Shown here piece after piece: positions 46,200 through 60,405 of a stretch of DNA of 64,000 nucleotides. The number at the start of each line of letters is the position of its first letter. The stretch's first letter is position 1. Under the pieces are notes generated by a model that was not told where the DNA came from, searched no databases, and was given only the letters and a program-made list of their open reading frames with translations. The stretch spans positions 1 to 64,000 of the forward strand of contig WSXX01000026.1 in the NCBI GenBank assembly GCA_009773515.1, given 5' to 3'. The stretch is from Bacteroidota bacterium. GTDB lineage: Bacteria > Bacteroidota > Bacteroidia > Bacteroidales > Lentimicrobiaceae. A program made the position numbers and the translations under genes.

Positions 46200-46299
46200 A
46201 ATTTTAAGAAGCATTCTGAAAATGTCAAAAATCAGATATGCACAAAACAGCATGTATTTAAAATCTTTGTTGTAATTTCACCCCGAAAAAAATTCCCGG

Positions 46300-48027
46300 A
46301 TGAAAAAAATATACCTCCTTCTCCTGCTTTCTTTCTGCATTACCGGCTTTGCCCATGCTCAGCCATTTGTAAATATATATTCTGCACTTGAAGGAATTGG
46401 ACGCGGTTCAGTGCTTTTTGCCGATTTCGACAACGACAATGATCTTGATCTTTTTATTGCAGGTCAGGATAGTAATTACAATCCGTTTGCAGGAATTTAT
46501 CTGAATGAAGGCGGAAGTTTTGTTTATACAGAAAGTGGAATCGCAGGTTTGGAGAACTGCGCTGCAGCAACTGCAGATTATGATCTTGACGGATTAATGG
46601 ATATAGTAATTACCGGTGCTGATTTCGATGGGAATAAAACAGTTTTGTACCGGAATACAGGCAATGGGCAATTTGTGGCAATGCCGGTAAACTTATATCC
46701 TATAGGAGCAGGCGGCGATCTGGCCTGGGGTGATTTTAACAACGACGGTTATCCTGATCTTGTAATTTCAGGAAACTGGAATACCAAGCTTTATGCAAAC
46801 AACGGCGATGGCACTTTTTCGGCTGAAGAAGCCGGTCTTATCGGCATGAATTCCCCTTCGCTTGCCTGGGGTGACTGCGACAACGACGGAGACCTGGATT
46901 TATTGATGGTTGGAGATGACGGATCTGTTGGAGAAACATACATCTACCTGAATGACAATGGTATATTTAACAGACTGGAAGCTCAGATTGAAGGAGCTGT
47001 CGGCGGTGATGCGCAGTGGGGTGATTTTGACAATGATGGAAATCTTGACATACTTATCACAGGAAAAGATGCCTCTTTAACTCCGGTCTCATATGTTTAC
47101 AGGAACAATGGTGACAACACTTTCAGTTTTGCAAATGCCGGTTTGGTGGGCACCGCGCTTGGCCCGGCCAACTGGATAGACTACGACAATGACGGAGATC
47201 TTGATATTATGCTTTCAGGGCAAAATGCCGGTTGCGGAAACGCTTCCACTCGCTTGTATGCAAACAATGGTGTTGGCGATTTCAGTGAATTTCCAGCAGG
47301 ATTGTCATTTGTAGAAAGAGCAGCTTCGGCCTGGGGAGATTTTGACAACGATGGCGACTACGATCTGGTACTTACCGGAATTTCGGGATCACATATCACA
47401 AAACTTTACCGTAATGACCTGAATACTTCTTCGTTTCAGCAAAATACACCTCCAACAATCCCTCAGAACTTATACACCTATGTTTTGGGTGGATATGCTG
47501 TAATCAGCTGGGAAAGATCGACAGATGTGCAATCGCCATCAGAATCAATTACTTATAATGTAATGATGGGCAGTGCTTCCGGCAGCATTGACAAAATCAG
47601 CCCTATGGCAAATCCGGTGAACGGTCAGAGATATATTTCAGCAATCGGGAACACCGGTCAGAATGATTTTATGGTTTTCCGAAACCTCGCTCCCGGAGAT
47701 TATTATTTCAGGGTGCAGGCCATTGACCAGGCCTATGCCGGATCAGATTTTTCAGAGGAAGGCAGTTTCACCATTCTGGGAACATCCACAGAAAATATCC
47801 AGCCCAAAGAGGAATGGCTGAGTATTTCGGGAAACATGCTTCAACTCAGTGGATTCAAAACAGTTGTTAACAGAATTGTAATCAGCAGCATTGACGGGAA
47901 AATATTACTTGACAAATACAAACCAGGAAGCGATATTGAGATTCCTTTGTCAGGATATACATCAGGCGTTTATGTGATCAGGGTTTATATTGAAGATGAT
48001 TTATTTGTCAGGAAGTTTCTGAAGTAA
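46300..48027 (+). CDS. VCBS/FG-GAP repeat protein with T9SS sorting domain
   Basis: This 575-residue protein has a signal peptide (MKKIYLLLLLSFCITGFAHA) and seven FG-GAP/VCBS repeats, each with a Ca-binding-type loop (DFDNDNDLDLF, DYDLDGLMDIV, DFNNDGYPDLV, DCDNDGDLDLL, DFDNDGNLDIL, DYDNDGDLDIM, DFDNDGDYDLV), likely one beta-propeller. A fibronectin-III-like domain (about 385-485) and a C-terminal Por-type sorting domain ending in VRKFLK follow. It is predicted to be exported by T9SS to the surface and to bind Ca2+ and partner proteins or sugars; no enzyme motif is seen. Confidence 0.87.
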   Translation: MKKIYLLLLLSFCITGFAHAQPFVNIYSALEGIGRGSVLFADFDNDNDLDLFIAGQDSNYNPFAGIYLNEGGSFVYTESGIAGLENCAAATADYDLDGLMDIVITGADFDGNKTVLYRNTGNGQFVAMPVNLYPIGAGGDLAWGDFNNDGYPDLVISGNWNTKLYANNGDGTFSAEEAGLIGMNSPSLAWGDCDNDGDLDLLMVGDDGSVGETYIYLNDNGIFNRLEAQIEGAVGGDAQWGDFDNDGNLDILITGKDASLTPVSYVYRNNGDNTFSFANAGLVGTALGPANWIDYDNDGDLDIMLSGQNAGCGNASTRLYANNGVGDFSEFPAGLSFVERAASAWGDFDNDGDYDLVLTGISGSHITKLYRNDLNTSSFQQNTPPTIPQNLYTYVLGGYAVISWERSTDVQSPSESITYNVMMGSASGSIDKISPMANPVNGQRYISAIGNTGQNDFMVFRNLAPGDYYFRVQAIDQAYAGSDFSEEGSFTILGTSTENIQPKEEWLSISGNMLQLSGFKTVVNRIVISSIDGKILLDKYKPGSDIEIPLSGYTSGVYVIRVYIEDDLFVRKFLK

Positions 48028-48251
48028 GTTCATTCACTGAAATTCAGCTGCATTTACATTTTTTCTTTCCCCTCTCATCGTCAGCTTATTGCTGGCTATT
48101 TCAATGAACCATTTTAATGGCGAAAATGTTATTGTCACACAGGCAATAGCTCAGCCATTTTAAAATGATTAACGGCTGCACGCTGAACCTATGTTTAACT
48201 GAGTAATGCAGGCAAAACTCCACAAAACCAATTCACTGAATCTGATCTGAC

Positions 48252-49172
48252 ATGAAATCAATATTTTACCTGATCCTCTTCCTGCTCACCTATTCAGCAG
48301 TCAGGGCACAAAGCATCAAAATCAAGGAGCCGGTTCAGTTTCTGGCGCTGGGTGATTCATACACCATCGGCCAAAGTGTGGCTGTGAACGAACGCTGGCC
48401 TGAACAGTTTTTTGATGAACTTACCCGCCTCAGTTATAGTGTGGCAGAGTTGAAAATAATCGCACAAACCGGCTGGCGCACCGACAACCTGAAAAATGCA
48501 ATCAACCAGCAAATGCCGTTGAATGGCTATAATCTGGTTTCGCTGCTGATTGGAGTTAACAATCAATATCAGGGAGGGAACATTCAAACCTATGCAAAAG
48601 AGTTCGAAGAACTTCTTAATCAGGCCATTGCGCTTGCCGGATATGACCGATCGCACGTTTTTGTACTTTCAATACCCGATTATGCTTACACTCCTTTCGG
48701 AAACGGGAATCCGAACATCAGCATTCAGATAGATCAGTTCAACAACATAAACCGCACTATTACTGAGAATTACAATGTTAAATACATCGATATCACACCA
48801 ATATCAAGAAATGGACTGACTATGCCCGCACTGGTTGCCAGCGACGGACTACATCCTTCTGGTCTGATGTATTCATTGTGGGTTGAGGAAATTATCCGCC
48901 ACATTGAAAGAGAATTGAGCATTGATGAATTCCCGGATCCAAACAAAAGCATAACCTTCACGCTTTCAGACCGGCAGCTGACATTCAGCTCAATTTCCCA
49001 GGCTTCTGAAATTCATATTTTCAATGCTGCCGGGGTTTTGGTGAGAAAAAGAAATCAGCCTGAAAATTCCTCAGCTACCATAAACCTTAATGATCTTGCT
49101 GCCGGCATCTATTTTGTCAGGATAATTACAGAAAGTAGTCAGGCATTCAGCTGGAAGATAATGTTGATCTGA
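48252..49172 (+). CDS. SGNH/GDSL hydrolase with T9SS sorting domain
   Basis: This 306-residue protein has a signal peptide (MKSIFYLILFLLTYSAVRAQ) and an SGNH hydrolase domain: nucleophile S36 in ALGDSYTIG, GVNNQYQGG block with Asn, and D198-x-x-H201 in DGLHPSG. The remaining ~80 residues form a T9SS-type C-terminal domain (FTLSDRQLTFSSISQ, AGIYFVRIITE). Homologues act on esters of sugars, peptidoglycan or lipids. It is predicted to be exported across the outer membrane. Confidence 0.88.
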   Translation: MKSIFYLILFLLTYSAVRAQSIKIKEPVQFLALGDSYTIGQSVAVNERWPEQFFDELTRLSYSVAELKIIAQTGWRTDNLKNAINQQMPLNGYNLVSLLIGVNNQYQGGNIQTYAKEFEELLNQAIALAGYDRSHVFVLSIPDYAYTPFGNGNPNISIQIDQFNNINRTITENYNVKYIDITPISRNGLTMPALVASDGLHPSGLMYSLWVEEIIRHIERELSIDEFPDPNKSITFTLSDRQLTFSSISQASEIHIFNAAGVLVRKRNQPENSSATINLNDLAAGIYFVRIITESSQAFSWKIMLI

Positions 49173-49186
49173 AATACTGATAGTGC

Positions 49187-49229
49187 AAAAAAAACCTGCC
49201 GGAGCATAAAATCCGGCAGGTTTTTTTTT
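49187..49229. terminator. Strong bidirectional terminator
   Basis: CCTGCCGGA pairs with TCCGGCAGG around gcataaaa, flanked by eight A on the left and nine T on the right. It can stop both the SGNH gene and the convergent dipeptidase gene. Confidence 0.92.
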
Positions 49230-49275
49230 AATAAAAGTTCAGACTTTACGATTCAAGTCTTGCACCTGGATTTCG

Positions 49276-50637
49276 CTATTCGCAATAGAACTTATAGAAA
49301 TACGGAATGGTTTCAATTCCTTTGTAGAAGTTGAAAAGCGGATAATTTTCATTGGGTGAGTGAATGGCATCAGACTCAAGTCCGAATCCCATAAGGATGG
49401 ATTTCACGCCCAAAACGCGTTCAAACGTTGAAATAATCGGAATACTTCCGCCACTGCGAACGGGAACCGGTTTTTTGCCGAAAGTAGTTTCATAAGCCTT
49501 GCTTGCTGCGCGATAAGCTTTTGTATCGGTTGGCGAAACATAACCCTGACCACCATGAAGGTTGGTAACTTTCACTTTAACTGAAGGAGGAGCCAGTTTC
49601 ATAAAATGCGCTTCAAACAGATTTGAGATTTCAAGATGATCCTGGTGAGGAACCAAACGCATAGATATTTTGGCATAAGCTTTTGACGGAAGCACTGTTT
49701 TTGCGCCTTCGCCGGTATATCCACCCCAGATTCCGCAAACATCAAGCGTTGGCCTGATTCCTGTGCGTTCCATGGTTGAAAATCCGGTTTCGCCCGAAAC
49801 TTCAGCAACATCAATGGCTGCTTTGTAGTCATCAAGGTTGAAAGGAGCTTTGGCCATTTCTGCACGCTCTTCGGCGGAAAGTTCAAGTACCTTGTCGTAA
49901 AAACCAGCTACAGTTATGCGGTTTTGCTCATCGGTGAGAGAAGCAATCATTTTCGACAAAACATTGATGGGGTTGGCAACAGCACCACCAAACAAGCCTG
50001 AGTGAAGGTCGCGGTTTGGTCCGGTTACCTCAACTTCGAGATAAGCCAATCCACGCAAACCTACAGTAATAGATGGAATATCAGGGGCAATCATTCCTGT
50101 ATCTGAAACCAGGATTATGTCGGCCTTTAGCATATCTTTATGATCAACGCAGAATTTCTCGAGATTGGGAGATCCGATTTCTTCTTCGCCTTCAATCATA
50201 AATTTAATATTACACGGCAAAGTACCAGTCTGCACCATCGCTTCAAAAGCCTTGGCATGCATAAAAGCCTGACCTTTGTCATCATCGGCACCACGGGCAA
50301 AAATTTTCCCATCACGGATTTCCGGCTCAAACGGAGGTGAAGTCCACAAGTTGAGCGGATCAACCGGCATTACATCATAATGACCATAAACCAGAACAGT
50401 TGGTTTTGCCGGATCAATTATTTTTTCGCCATATACTACCGGATTACCAGCTGTAGCGATAATTTCCACTTTATCGGCACCGGCTTTAAGGATGGTATCT
50501 TTCCAATACTCAGCGGCCCTTAACATATCGGGCTTGTGATCAGTAATTGAACTGATTGAAGGAATACGGATAAGTCCAAAAAGCTCATCCAGGAAACGTT
50601 GTTTGTTCGTTTCGAGATAGGTGTTTAGTTTTTCCAT
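49276..50637 (-). CDS. M20 family dipeptidase
   Basis: This 453-residue zinc peptidase of the M20A/ArgE-DapE type cuts dipeptides or acylated amino acids. Metal and catalytic residues are visible: H86-D88 (VYGHYDVMPVDP), D118-D120 region (ARGADDDKGQ), the E149-E153 cluster (IEGEEEIGSPN), and the C-terminal His in GLESDAIHSPNE. The dimerisation lid insertion lies in the middle. No signal peptide is present, so it acts in the cytosol. It is a single gene. Confidence 0.92.
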   Translation of the reverse strand: MEKLNTYLETNKQRFLDELFGLIRIPSISSITDHKPDMLRAAEYWKDTILKAGADKVEIIATAGNPVVYGEKIIDPAKPTVLVYGHYDVMPVDPLNLWTSPPFEPEIRDGKIFARGADDDKGQAFMHAKAFEAMVQTGTLPCNIKFMIEGEEEIGSPNLEKFCVDHKDMLKADIILVSDTGMIAPDIPSITVGLRGLAYLEVEVTGPNRDLHSGLFGGAVANPINVLSKMIASLTDEQNRITVAGFYDKVLELSAEERAEMAKAPFNLDDYKAAIDVAEVSGETGFSTMERTGIRPTLDVCGIWGGYTGEGAKTVLPSKAYAKISMRLVPHQDHLEISNLFEAHFMKLAPPSVKVKVTNLHGGQGYVSPTDTKAYRAASKAYETTFGKKPVPVRSGGSIPIISTFERVLGVKSILMGFGLESDAIHSPNENYPLFNFYKGIETIPYFYKFYCE

Positions 50638-51141
50638 TGTTATTTATTGTGTTTGAAATTTTGGGGTTCAGGGCATAAAGATAGAAAAAAGAACTTTCAG
50701 GGGTGGACAGCGGCATGGACTTTAACCAATTTTAACTATTTTTCATTTTGGAAAACTTGCAGAAAACAGGATTTTTACTAATCCTTACATCAAGATCAAA
50801 ATCGCAAAAGGGAATCACCGGTGCCGGAAATTATTTAACCAATTAATGTTAGAGTAAATTGTATTTTATTCAGAGAAACCACAAATCCGCAGATATGGCG
50901 CTGATTTGTAGAAAGATTTATATTTCCTTCGAAATAGAGATAGATTTTCACACTGCGTTAATCCATCTTTCAGGCTTGGTTCCCGGCCAAGTTCATAACA
51001 ATTTTCAAAATCTTTTCCAAATTAAGTTCAGCGTTTTAAAAAATATTTAACTTTGTGATTCAGGGATTTCCCGATTATTTCCGGCCTGAAATGGTTTTCT
51101 CTTGTCCGGAATCTCTTATAACGACAAATAACCGCAGCATA
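50638..51141. other. 504-bp intergenic region before the choice-of-anchor L gene
   Basis: No supported gene is found. On the minus strand TATCTTTA (50679-50686) resembles a -7 box for the dipeptidase. The ACAAATC/GATTTGT arms at 50881-50909 form an imperfect hairpin without a U-run. The plus-strand TAACTTTG at 51048-51055 is the likely promoter of the next gene. Confidence 0.55.
51048..51055 (+). promoter_or_regulatory. Candidate -7 box of the choice-of-anchor L gene
   Basis: TAACTTTG matches TAnnTTTG, with a leader of about 85 nt to the ATG at 51142. A start upstream of that ATG would fall at the promoter, so it is rejected. Confidence 0.45.
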
Positions 51142-55582
<4,441 letters not shown>

Positions 55583-55610
55583 CCGGGAAAGCGGGAAGGA
55601 AACAAGAATA

Positions 55611-55850
55611 TTTGAACCACATAGAAACATAGAACACATAGTTTTATTTTCTATTTACCAATGTGCCAATGTGGTAAAAAAAAAGAAAAATTTGAACCAC
55701 ATAGAAACACAGAACACATAGTTTTATTCTCTATGTGGCCTATGTGCCTATGTGGTAAAAAAAGAAAAAAAGTGAATCACATAGAAACACAGAACACAAT
55801 AGTCTAAAATTCTATGTGACCTAAGTGCCTATGTGGTAAAAAAAAGTGAA
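55611..55850. repeat. Three tandem 80-bp hairpin-forming repeats
   Basis: Three copies begin near 55611, 55691 and 55771, with a steady 80-bp period. In the middle copy the arms are 55696-55721 and 55731-55756 (26 nt each, about 21 of 26 able to pair) around a 9-nt loop. Each arm is built from three copies of a CACATAG-type heptamer. A or A/G runs separate the units. On the minus strand each hairpin is followed by T-rich sequence, so the array could act as serial terminators for ppk1, or be a dispersed repeat of this genome. Confidence 0.9.
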
Positions 55851-55856
55851 CCAGGA

Positions 55857-57902
55857 TTAAGTCCCTTTCAGATATGCATAAATCTCTTCCTGCGATCTGA
55901 TTTTGGGTATTTTGTCTGTGTCCTTGTATTGGTTTGGAATGATATGATTTACCCATCTGGCCTTTGTATTGTCCTTCAGCTGAATAAGTAACATGGTTTT
56001 CAGTTCCTGCTGAAGTTTCGGGTCGTTAACCGGACAAGCAACTTCAACACGATTGTCGAGGTTACGCACCATCCAATCGGCCGATGAAATGTAATACTTT
56101 TCGTCACCACTATTATTAAACACAAAAACCCTGGAGTGCTCCAGAAATTTATCAACGATACTAATCACCTCAATATTTTCGCTTAATCCTTTCACTCCCG
56201 GTGTTAATGTGCAGGTTCCGCGGCAGATAATCCTCACTTTCACACCTGCTTTACCCGCCTGATAGAGTTTTTTGACGATTTTATCATCCACCAGGTTATT
56301 CAGTTTAATAATGCACCATGCTTCTTTACCACTATCTGCATTTTTAATCTCGTTGTTGATCATTCGGGTAAAAAAGTTGCGCATATGAAATGGGGCAACT
56401 ATCAGGCTTTTGAACTTTGGCGGATTGTACTTGCTTTCGATCAGTTGAAAAACTGCATTTACATCATTGGTAATGGATTGATCTGCAGTAAGGAGACTAT
56501 CATCGGCATAAATTCTTGCTGTTGCTTCGTTAAAATTTCCGGTTCCAACATTTGCATAATAAACATTCTTTAGACCTTCTTTACGCCTGATAAGCAACAA
56601 TTTGCAATGCACTTTAAATCCGGGGATTCCCTGAATCAGCTTCACCCCTTCTTCCTGAAGTTTTTCAGCCCAGAAAATATTGGCTTCTTCATCAAAACGG
56701 GCCTGAAGCTCCATAAAAACAGTTACTGATTTCCCATTTCTGGCAGCATTAATAAGTGCATTTACTACTTTTGATTCTTTCGCAACCCGATAAAGTGTCA
56801 TTTTTATTGATCTCACCTGAGGATCGATGGAAGCTTCGCGCAACAGATCTATAATGTATTGAAACGACTGGTAAGGATAGTGAATCATGATATCCTGATG
56901 CCTTAGTGTGCTCAGGATGCTCTCATTTCGGGGTAGCTTTCGGTGTTCCAGTGGTTTTCCCGGAGGAAACAGCAGATCAGGACGACCAACATCCGGAAAG
57001 GACATAAAATCCTTGAAATTATGATAACGTCCGCTTTTTGACAATGTATCAGTTTCTGAAATATCCAGTTTATTTTTCAGAATGCTCAATAATTCAGCCG
57101 GCATGGTTTTATCGTAAATAAACCTTACGGGAGCGCCAAGTTTTCGTTGCTTCAGACTCTCGCTCATAATTTCAAGAAAACTTTTGGATACATCGTTGTC
57201 TATATCAAGCTCAGCATCACGGGTAAACTTAAAAGTATATGCGTTGAAAGTGTCGTACCCGAACATCGAGAACACCTCGTTAAGGCAATACCTGATAACA
57301 TCGTCGAGCAGAATGATATATTTTTTGTGATTGTCAGAAGGCAGAATTACAAACCTTGACAATGGCTTTGACGGAACCCTGATCACAGCAAATTGCTGAA
57401 CTGCATTTCCTGAAGCAGATTCCAGTTTTAAAGCCAGATAAATTGATTTATCAACCAGCGATGATGATTTCAGATTATTCATCATAATGGGAAACAGCAA
57501 CGAACGCACATGATCGTTGAAGTATCTTCTTACAAATTCGCCCTGGCTGACTGTAAGTTCTTTTTCGTTTACAATCAGAATGTCTTCATGTGCCAGATCT
57601 CTGACTATGCCTCTGAAAATGCGTGAAAAATCTTTTTGCTGCTCTTTGTCGATTCTGTTGATTTCCTTCAGTATGCGACGGGTATTAAACCCAACTTCAT
57701 CTTTCTGACCATAGTCGCTTAACCGACTCAATGTGGCAACCCTTACCCTGAAAAATTCATCCAGATTATTGGAAAAAATCCCAAGAAATTTAATCCGCTC
57801 TATTAAAGGGGTTGATTGATCGGCAGCTTCCTGCAAAACTCTTGCATTAAACTCAAGCCAACTGGTTTCGCGGTTAACAATAAATTTTGAAATTCTGGTC
57901 AT
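55857..57902 (-). CDS. ppk1: Polyphosphate kinase 1
   Basis: This 681-residue enzyme reversibly polymerises phosphate from ATP. N-terminal domain signature ETSWLEFNARVLQEA and FFRVRVATL are followed by the FHVH-like catalytic region: the phospho-accepting His in GFKVHCKLLLIRRKEG and the second His in FLEHSRVFVFNNSGDEKYY, then SSADWMVRNLDNRVEVACP. The length and domain order match PPK1. A SixA-like phosphatase gene lies 78 bp upstream in the same direction. The 80-bp repeat array follows its stop. Confidence 0.95.
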   Translation of the reverse strand: MTRISKFIVNRETSWLEFNARVLQEAADQSTPLIERIKFLGIFSNNLDEFFRVRVATLSRLSDYGQKDEVGFNTRRILKEINRIDKEQQKDFSRIFRGIVRDLAHEDILIVNEKELTVSQGEFVRRYFNDHVRSLLFPIMMNNLKSSSLVDKSIYLALKLESASGNAVQQFAVIRVPSKPLSRFVILPSDNHKKYIILLDDVIRYCLNEVFSMFGYDTFNAYTFKFTRDAELDIDNDVSKSFLEIMSESLKQRKLGAPVRFIYDKTMPAELLSILKNKLDISETDTLSKSGRYHNFKDFMSFPDVGRPDLLFPPGKPLEHRKLPRNESILSTLRHQDIMIHYPYQSFQYIIDLLREASIDPQVRSIKMTLYRVAKESKVVNALINAARNGKSVTVFMELQARFDEEANIFWAEKLQEEGVKLIQGIPGFKVHCKLLLIRRKEGLKNVYYANVGTGNFNEATARIYADDSLLTADQSITNDVNAVFQLIESKYNPPKFKSLIVAPFHMRNFFTRMINNEIKNADSGKEAWCIIKLNNLVDDKIVKKLYQAGKAGVKVRIICRGTCTLTPGVKGLSENIEVISIVDKFLEHSRVFVFNNSGDEKYYISSADWMVRNLDNRVEVACPVNDPKLQQELKTMLLIQLKDNTKARWVNHIIPNQYKDTDKIPKIRSQEEIYAYLKGT

Positions 57903-57980
57903 AACACCTTAAAGGTACTGAAAAGTTGTGAAATGGGGGCTGTAAATTCTTTGATAATCGATAATCTGGTAAAAAAAGTG

Positions 57981-58475
57981 TTATTTGAACATTTTCGGAT
58001 AAACCAATAAAGTAACCTTACCGCCTGAAATCGGAATATTCTCCCATTTGTCGGTCGCAAAAACAATACTCACTATGCCTGAGGTTGGCAGATAATCAAT
58101 TTTCTCTTTCAGAAAAAAGTTGGCAAAATTGGTGATTGCCGGATTGTGCCCGACAATTAGCGTATGAGTAATTTTTTCGGGTAAATCAAAACAATGATCG
58201 TAATAACTATCAGCATCAGCAGTGTACAAAAGTTTCTCCACCCTTACAAACTCATTATCAATGCCAAAGGCATGCGCCATAATTCCTGCGGTTTCAGTTG
58301 CCCGCAAAGCATTACTGGTGATAATGTATTCCGGCTTAAAATCTTTGTCTTTTAAGTGATCAACAATCAATCGGGTGCGACTCAGTCCTTTCTGAATCAA
58401 AGGCCTGTCAAGGTCATTAAGACCTGCATCTTTCCATGATGATTTTGCATGGCGCATCAGGGTAATGGTTTTCAT
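57981..58475 (-). CDS. SixA-like histidine phosphatase
   Basis: This 164-residue protein belongs to the histidine phosphatase superfamily: RHA motif (TLMRHAKSSW) carries the phospho-His, and the later VGHNPAI His completes the site, with Arg in NALRATETA. It is close in size to E. coli SixA, which removes phosphate from phospho-His in phosphorelay or PTS proteins. Its position before ppk1 suggests phosphate-related regulation, but this is inference. No signal peptide is seen. Confidence 0.87.
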   Translation of the reverse strand: MKTITLMRHAKSSWKDAGLNDLDRPLIQKGLSRTRLIVDHLKDKDFKPEYIITSNALRATETAGIMAHAFGIDNEFVRVEKLLYTADADSYYDHCFDLPEKITHTLIVGHNPAITNFANFFLKEKIDYLPTSGIVSIVFATDKWENIPISGGKVTLLVYPKMFK

Positions 58476-59001
58476 AACCGCAAAGTATTAATGGCACTAT
58501 TGAACTTCATCAAAATTAGATAAATTACAAAAATGAAGACGCCTGTGCAATCATTTTAACAATTAATTAATATAACCTGCAAAGTTGTTAAATGTTGGTT
58601 ACTGACTCATATTAATCAAGCATTCGCATTCAGCACACATGCTGAAATCTGCGTTGAAATTTAATGGCAGATATTTCGTAATTTTGGGATTGAATTAAAT
58701 AAATTTCCTTTGACTCCACTACCAAATTACAGATTGTTCGTTTTATCCTTCGACTCCGCTCAGGAGGACATCGTATAGAATTGATAATTTGTGCATTAAG
58801 ATGAAACAGTGTACTCTCTAAACGGATGTCACACTGAGCGGAGTCGAAGTGTTTAATCGCTTGATTTAACTGTAATCTCCTCATTGTGCTCATTTTTTTT
58901 TGAGTTTCAACTCAGGAGGACTGTCAGTCTGATCGGAGTTAATGACAATTTTTCCTGACCAGACCACATTATATTGTATTTTCTTTTTGAGGTTCGGATG
59001 T
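58476..59001. other. 526-bp intergenic region holding a dispersed inverted repeat
   Basis: No supported gene is found. The minus-strand frame over 58630-58893 reads PPERSRR and HFDSAQCD-type peptides, which come from the repeat itself and look spurious. The inverted repeat at 58748-58849 occupies the centre. The rest is AT-rich. Confidence 0.6.
58748..58849. repeat. Inverted repeat CTTCGACTCCGCTCAG, 102 bp in all
   Basis: CTTCGACTCCGCTCAG (58748-58763) and its exact complement CTGAGCGGAGTCGAAG (58834-58849) flank 70 bp. I recall similar elements as scattered intergenic repeats in Bacteroidota genomes. No transposase is near, so it could be a MITE-like or REP-like element. Confidence 0.85.
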
Positions 59002-60405
59002 ATGGGTAATGATGAGCAGGTATCGCATGCGCGACAGGTGTTTTCACTCTTCGAAATTACGGAGAGTATTTCACGTATGTTTCGCAAACACTATGCTTCT
59101 CCTTACTGGATTAAGGCAGAGATTTCCAAACTGAACCTTTATCCGCACAGCGGGCATTGTTACCCCGATCTGGTTGACCGTGTTGATGGCAAAGTAAAAT
59201 CGCAGGTCAGAGGTATCATCTGGCGCGATGATCTTTTCGAAATAACACGAAGGTTCGAAAATGTCACCCGTGAACCTTTACGGGAAGGGATCAATATAAT
59301 GTTTCAGGCTTATGTAAAGTTTTCGTCGGAATATGGGCTTTCGCTTCAGATCATTGACATTGAGCCGCTCTTTACCCTTGGAGAACTGGCAAAAGAAAAA
59401 ATGGAAACCATTGCCCGTTTGAAAGATGAAGGAATTTTCAATCTCAACAGGGTACTTGAAATGCCGCTTTTACCGCAGCGGCTGGCAATAATATCGGCCA
59501 ATACCAGCAAGGGTTACAGCGATCTTATGGTTACCCTGAACGGAAATCAGTATGGATATAAGTTCCACACCCGGCTGTTTCATGCTGTGCTGCAGGGCGA
59601 AGGAGCCATAGAATCTATCAGGAAGCAGTTGCTGGTAATCAAAGATTTACGCCAGCAGTTTGATGCGGTACTTATCATTCGGGGAGGTGGCGACGAAATA
59701 GGTATGGCTTGTTATGACAGTTATATTCTATCCCGTGAAGTAGCAAGTTTTCCGTTACCGGTAATTTCAGGCATAGGCCATTCAACCAACGAAACTGTGG
59801 TTGAAATGGTTGCCAGCATCAATAAAATCACACCTACGGATGTTGCTTACTTCCTTATCGGATGTTTCCGCACCTTTCACGAAAGGATTGAAGCTGCGGC
59901 ACATATGCTTGAACTTGCATCAAAAGTAATTCTGGACACCAATGAAAACCGTTTCAGAATTTTAAGTCAGGATTTTTCATCAGCCAGTCAGATTTACATC
60001 AATCAACAGCATCAGGAATTAAGCTTTACTGCAATGTCGATACGCGACTCGGTAAATGCTGCCGTTTTTAATCATCGGATAGCTTTGAGCAGATACGAAA
60101 CTACTACACAATCCGGCCCAGGCAGAATTATCGCGCAATTTGCAAACATCCTGAAGGAAAAGGAAAAGCTGCTGATGTTTCACAATGGTCATCTTTTTAA
60201 GAAACACTCCACTTCCATCGATCATATCGAAAACAAAGTACGTCTTCTTGATCCTGTAAATGTGCTGAAACGGGGATTCTCCATTACAAGATTCAACGGC
60301 AAAGCTTTGGTACCCGGAATTAATCCCGCTGCCGGAGATAAACTTGAAACTGAAACCCTTACCGGAAAAATTCATAGTATTGTTACTGAAAATCAAACCA
60401 AATGA
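59002..60405 (+). CDS. xseA: Exodeoxyribonuclease VII large subunit
   Basis: This 467-residue subunit of ExoVII, which degrades single-stranded DNA to oligonucleotides, has the N-terminal OB-fold (WIKAEISKLNLYPHSGHCYPDL), then a catalytic domain (RLAIISANTSKGYSDLMV, VLIIRGGGDEIGMACYDSY, PVISGIGHSTNETVVEMVA) and a long coiled-coil C-terminal part, ending in RGFSITRFNGKAL. ATG 59002 is preferred over the ATG at 58942, which adds 20 residues. The stop overlaps xseB by 4 bp (ATGA). Confidence 0.94.
   Translation: MGNDEQVSHARQVFSLFEITESISRMFRKHYASPYWIKAEISKLNLYPHSGHCYPDLVDRVDGKVKSQVRGIIWRDDLFEITRRFENVTREPLREGINIMFQAYVKFSSEYGLSLQIIDIEPLFTLGELAKEKMETIARLKDEGIFNLNRVLEMPLLPQRLAIISANTSKGYSDLMVTLNGNQYGYKFHTRLFHAVLQGEGAIESIRKQLLVIKDLRQQFDAVLIIRGGGDEIGMACYDSYILSREVASFPLPVISGIGHSTNETVVEMVASINKITPTDVAYFLIGCFRTFHERIEAAAHMLELASKVILDTNENRFRILSQDFSSASQIYINQQHQELSFTAMSIRDSVNAAVFNHRIALSRYETTTQSGPGRIIAQFANILKEKEKLLMFHNGHLFKKHSTSIDHIENKVRLLDPVNVLKRGFSITRFNGKALVPGINPAAGDKLETETLTGKIHSIVTENQTK

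Noticed and set aside
50859-51050. Plus-strand open frame of 63 residues before the choice-of-anchor L gene
   Set aside because: It ends at the promoter, has no plausible start context and resembles no protein.
58630-58893. Minus-strand open frame of 87 residues in the repeat gap
   Set aside because: It reads PPERSRR and FDSAQCD-type peptides that come straight from the inverted repeat, and it has no known family.
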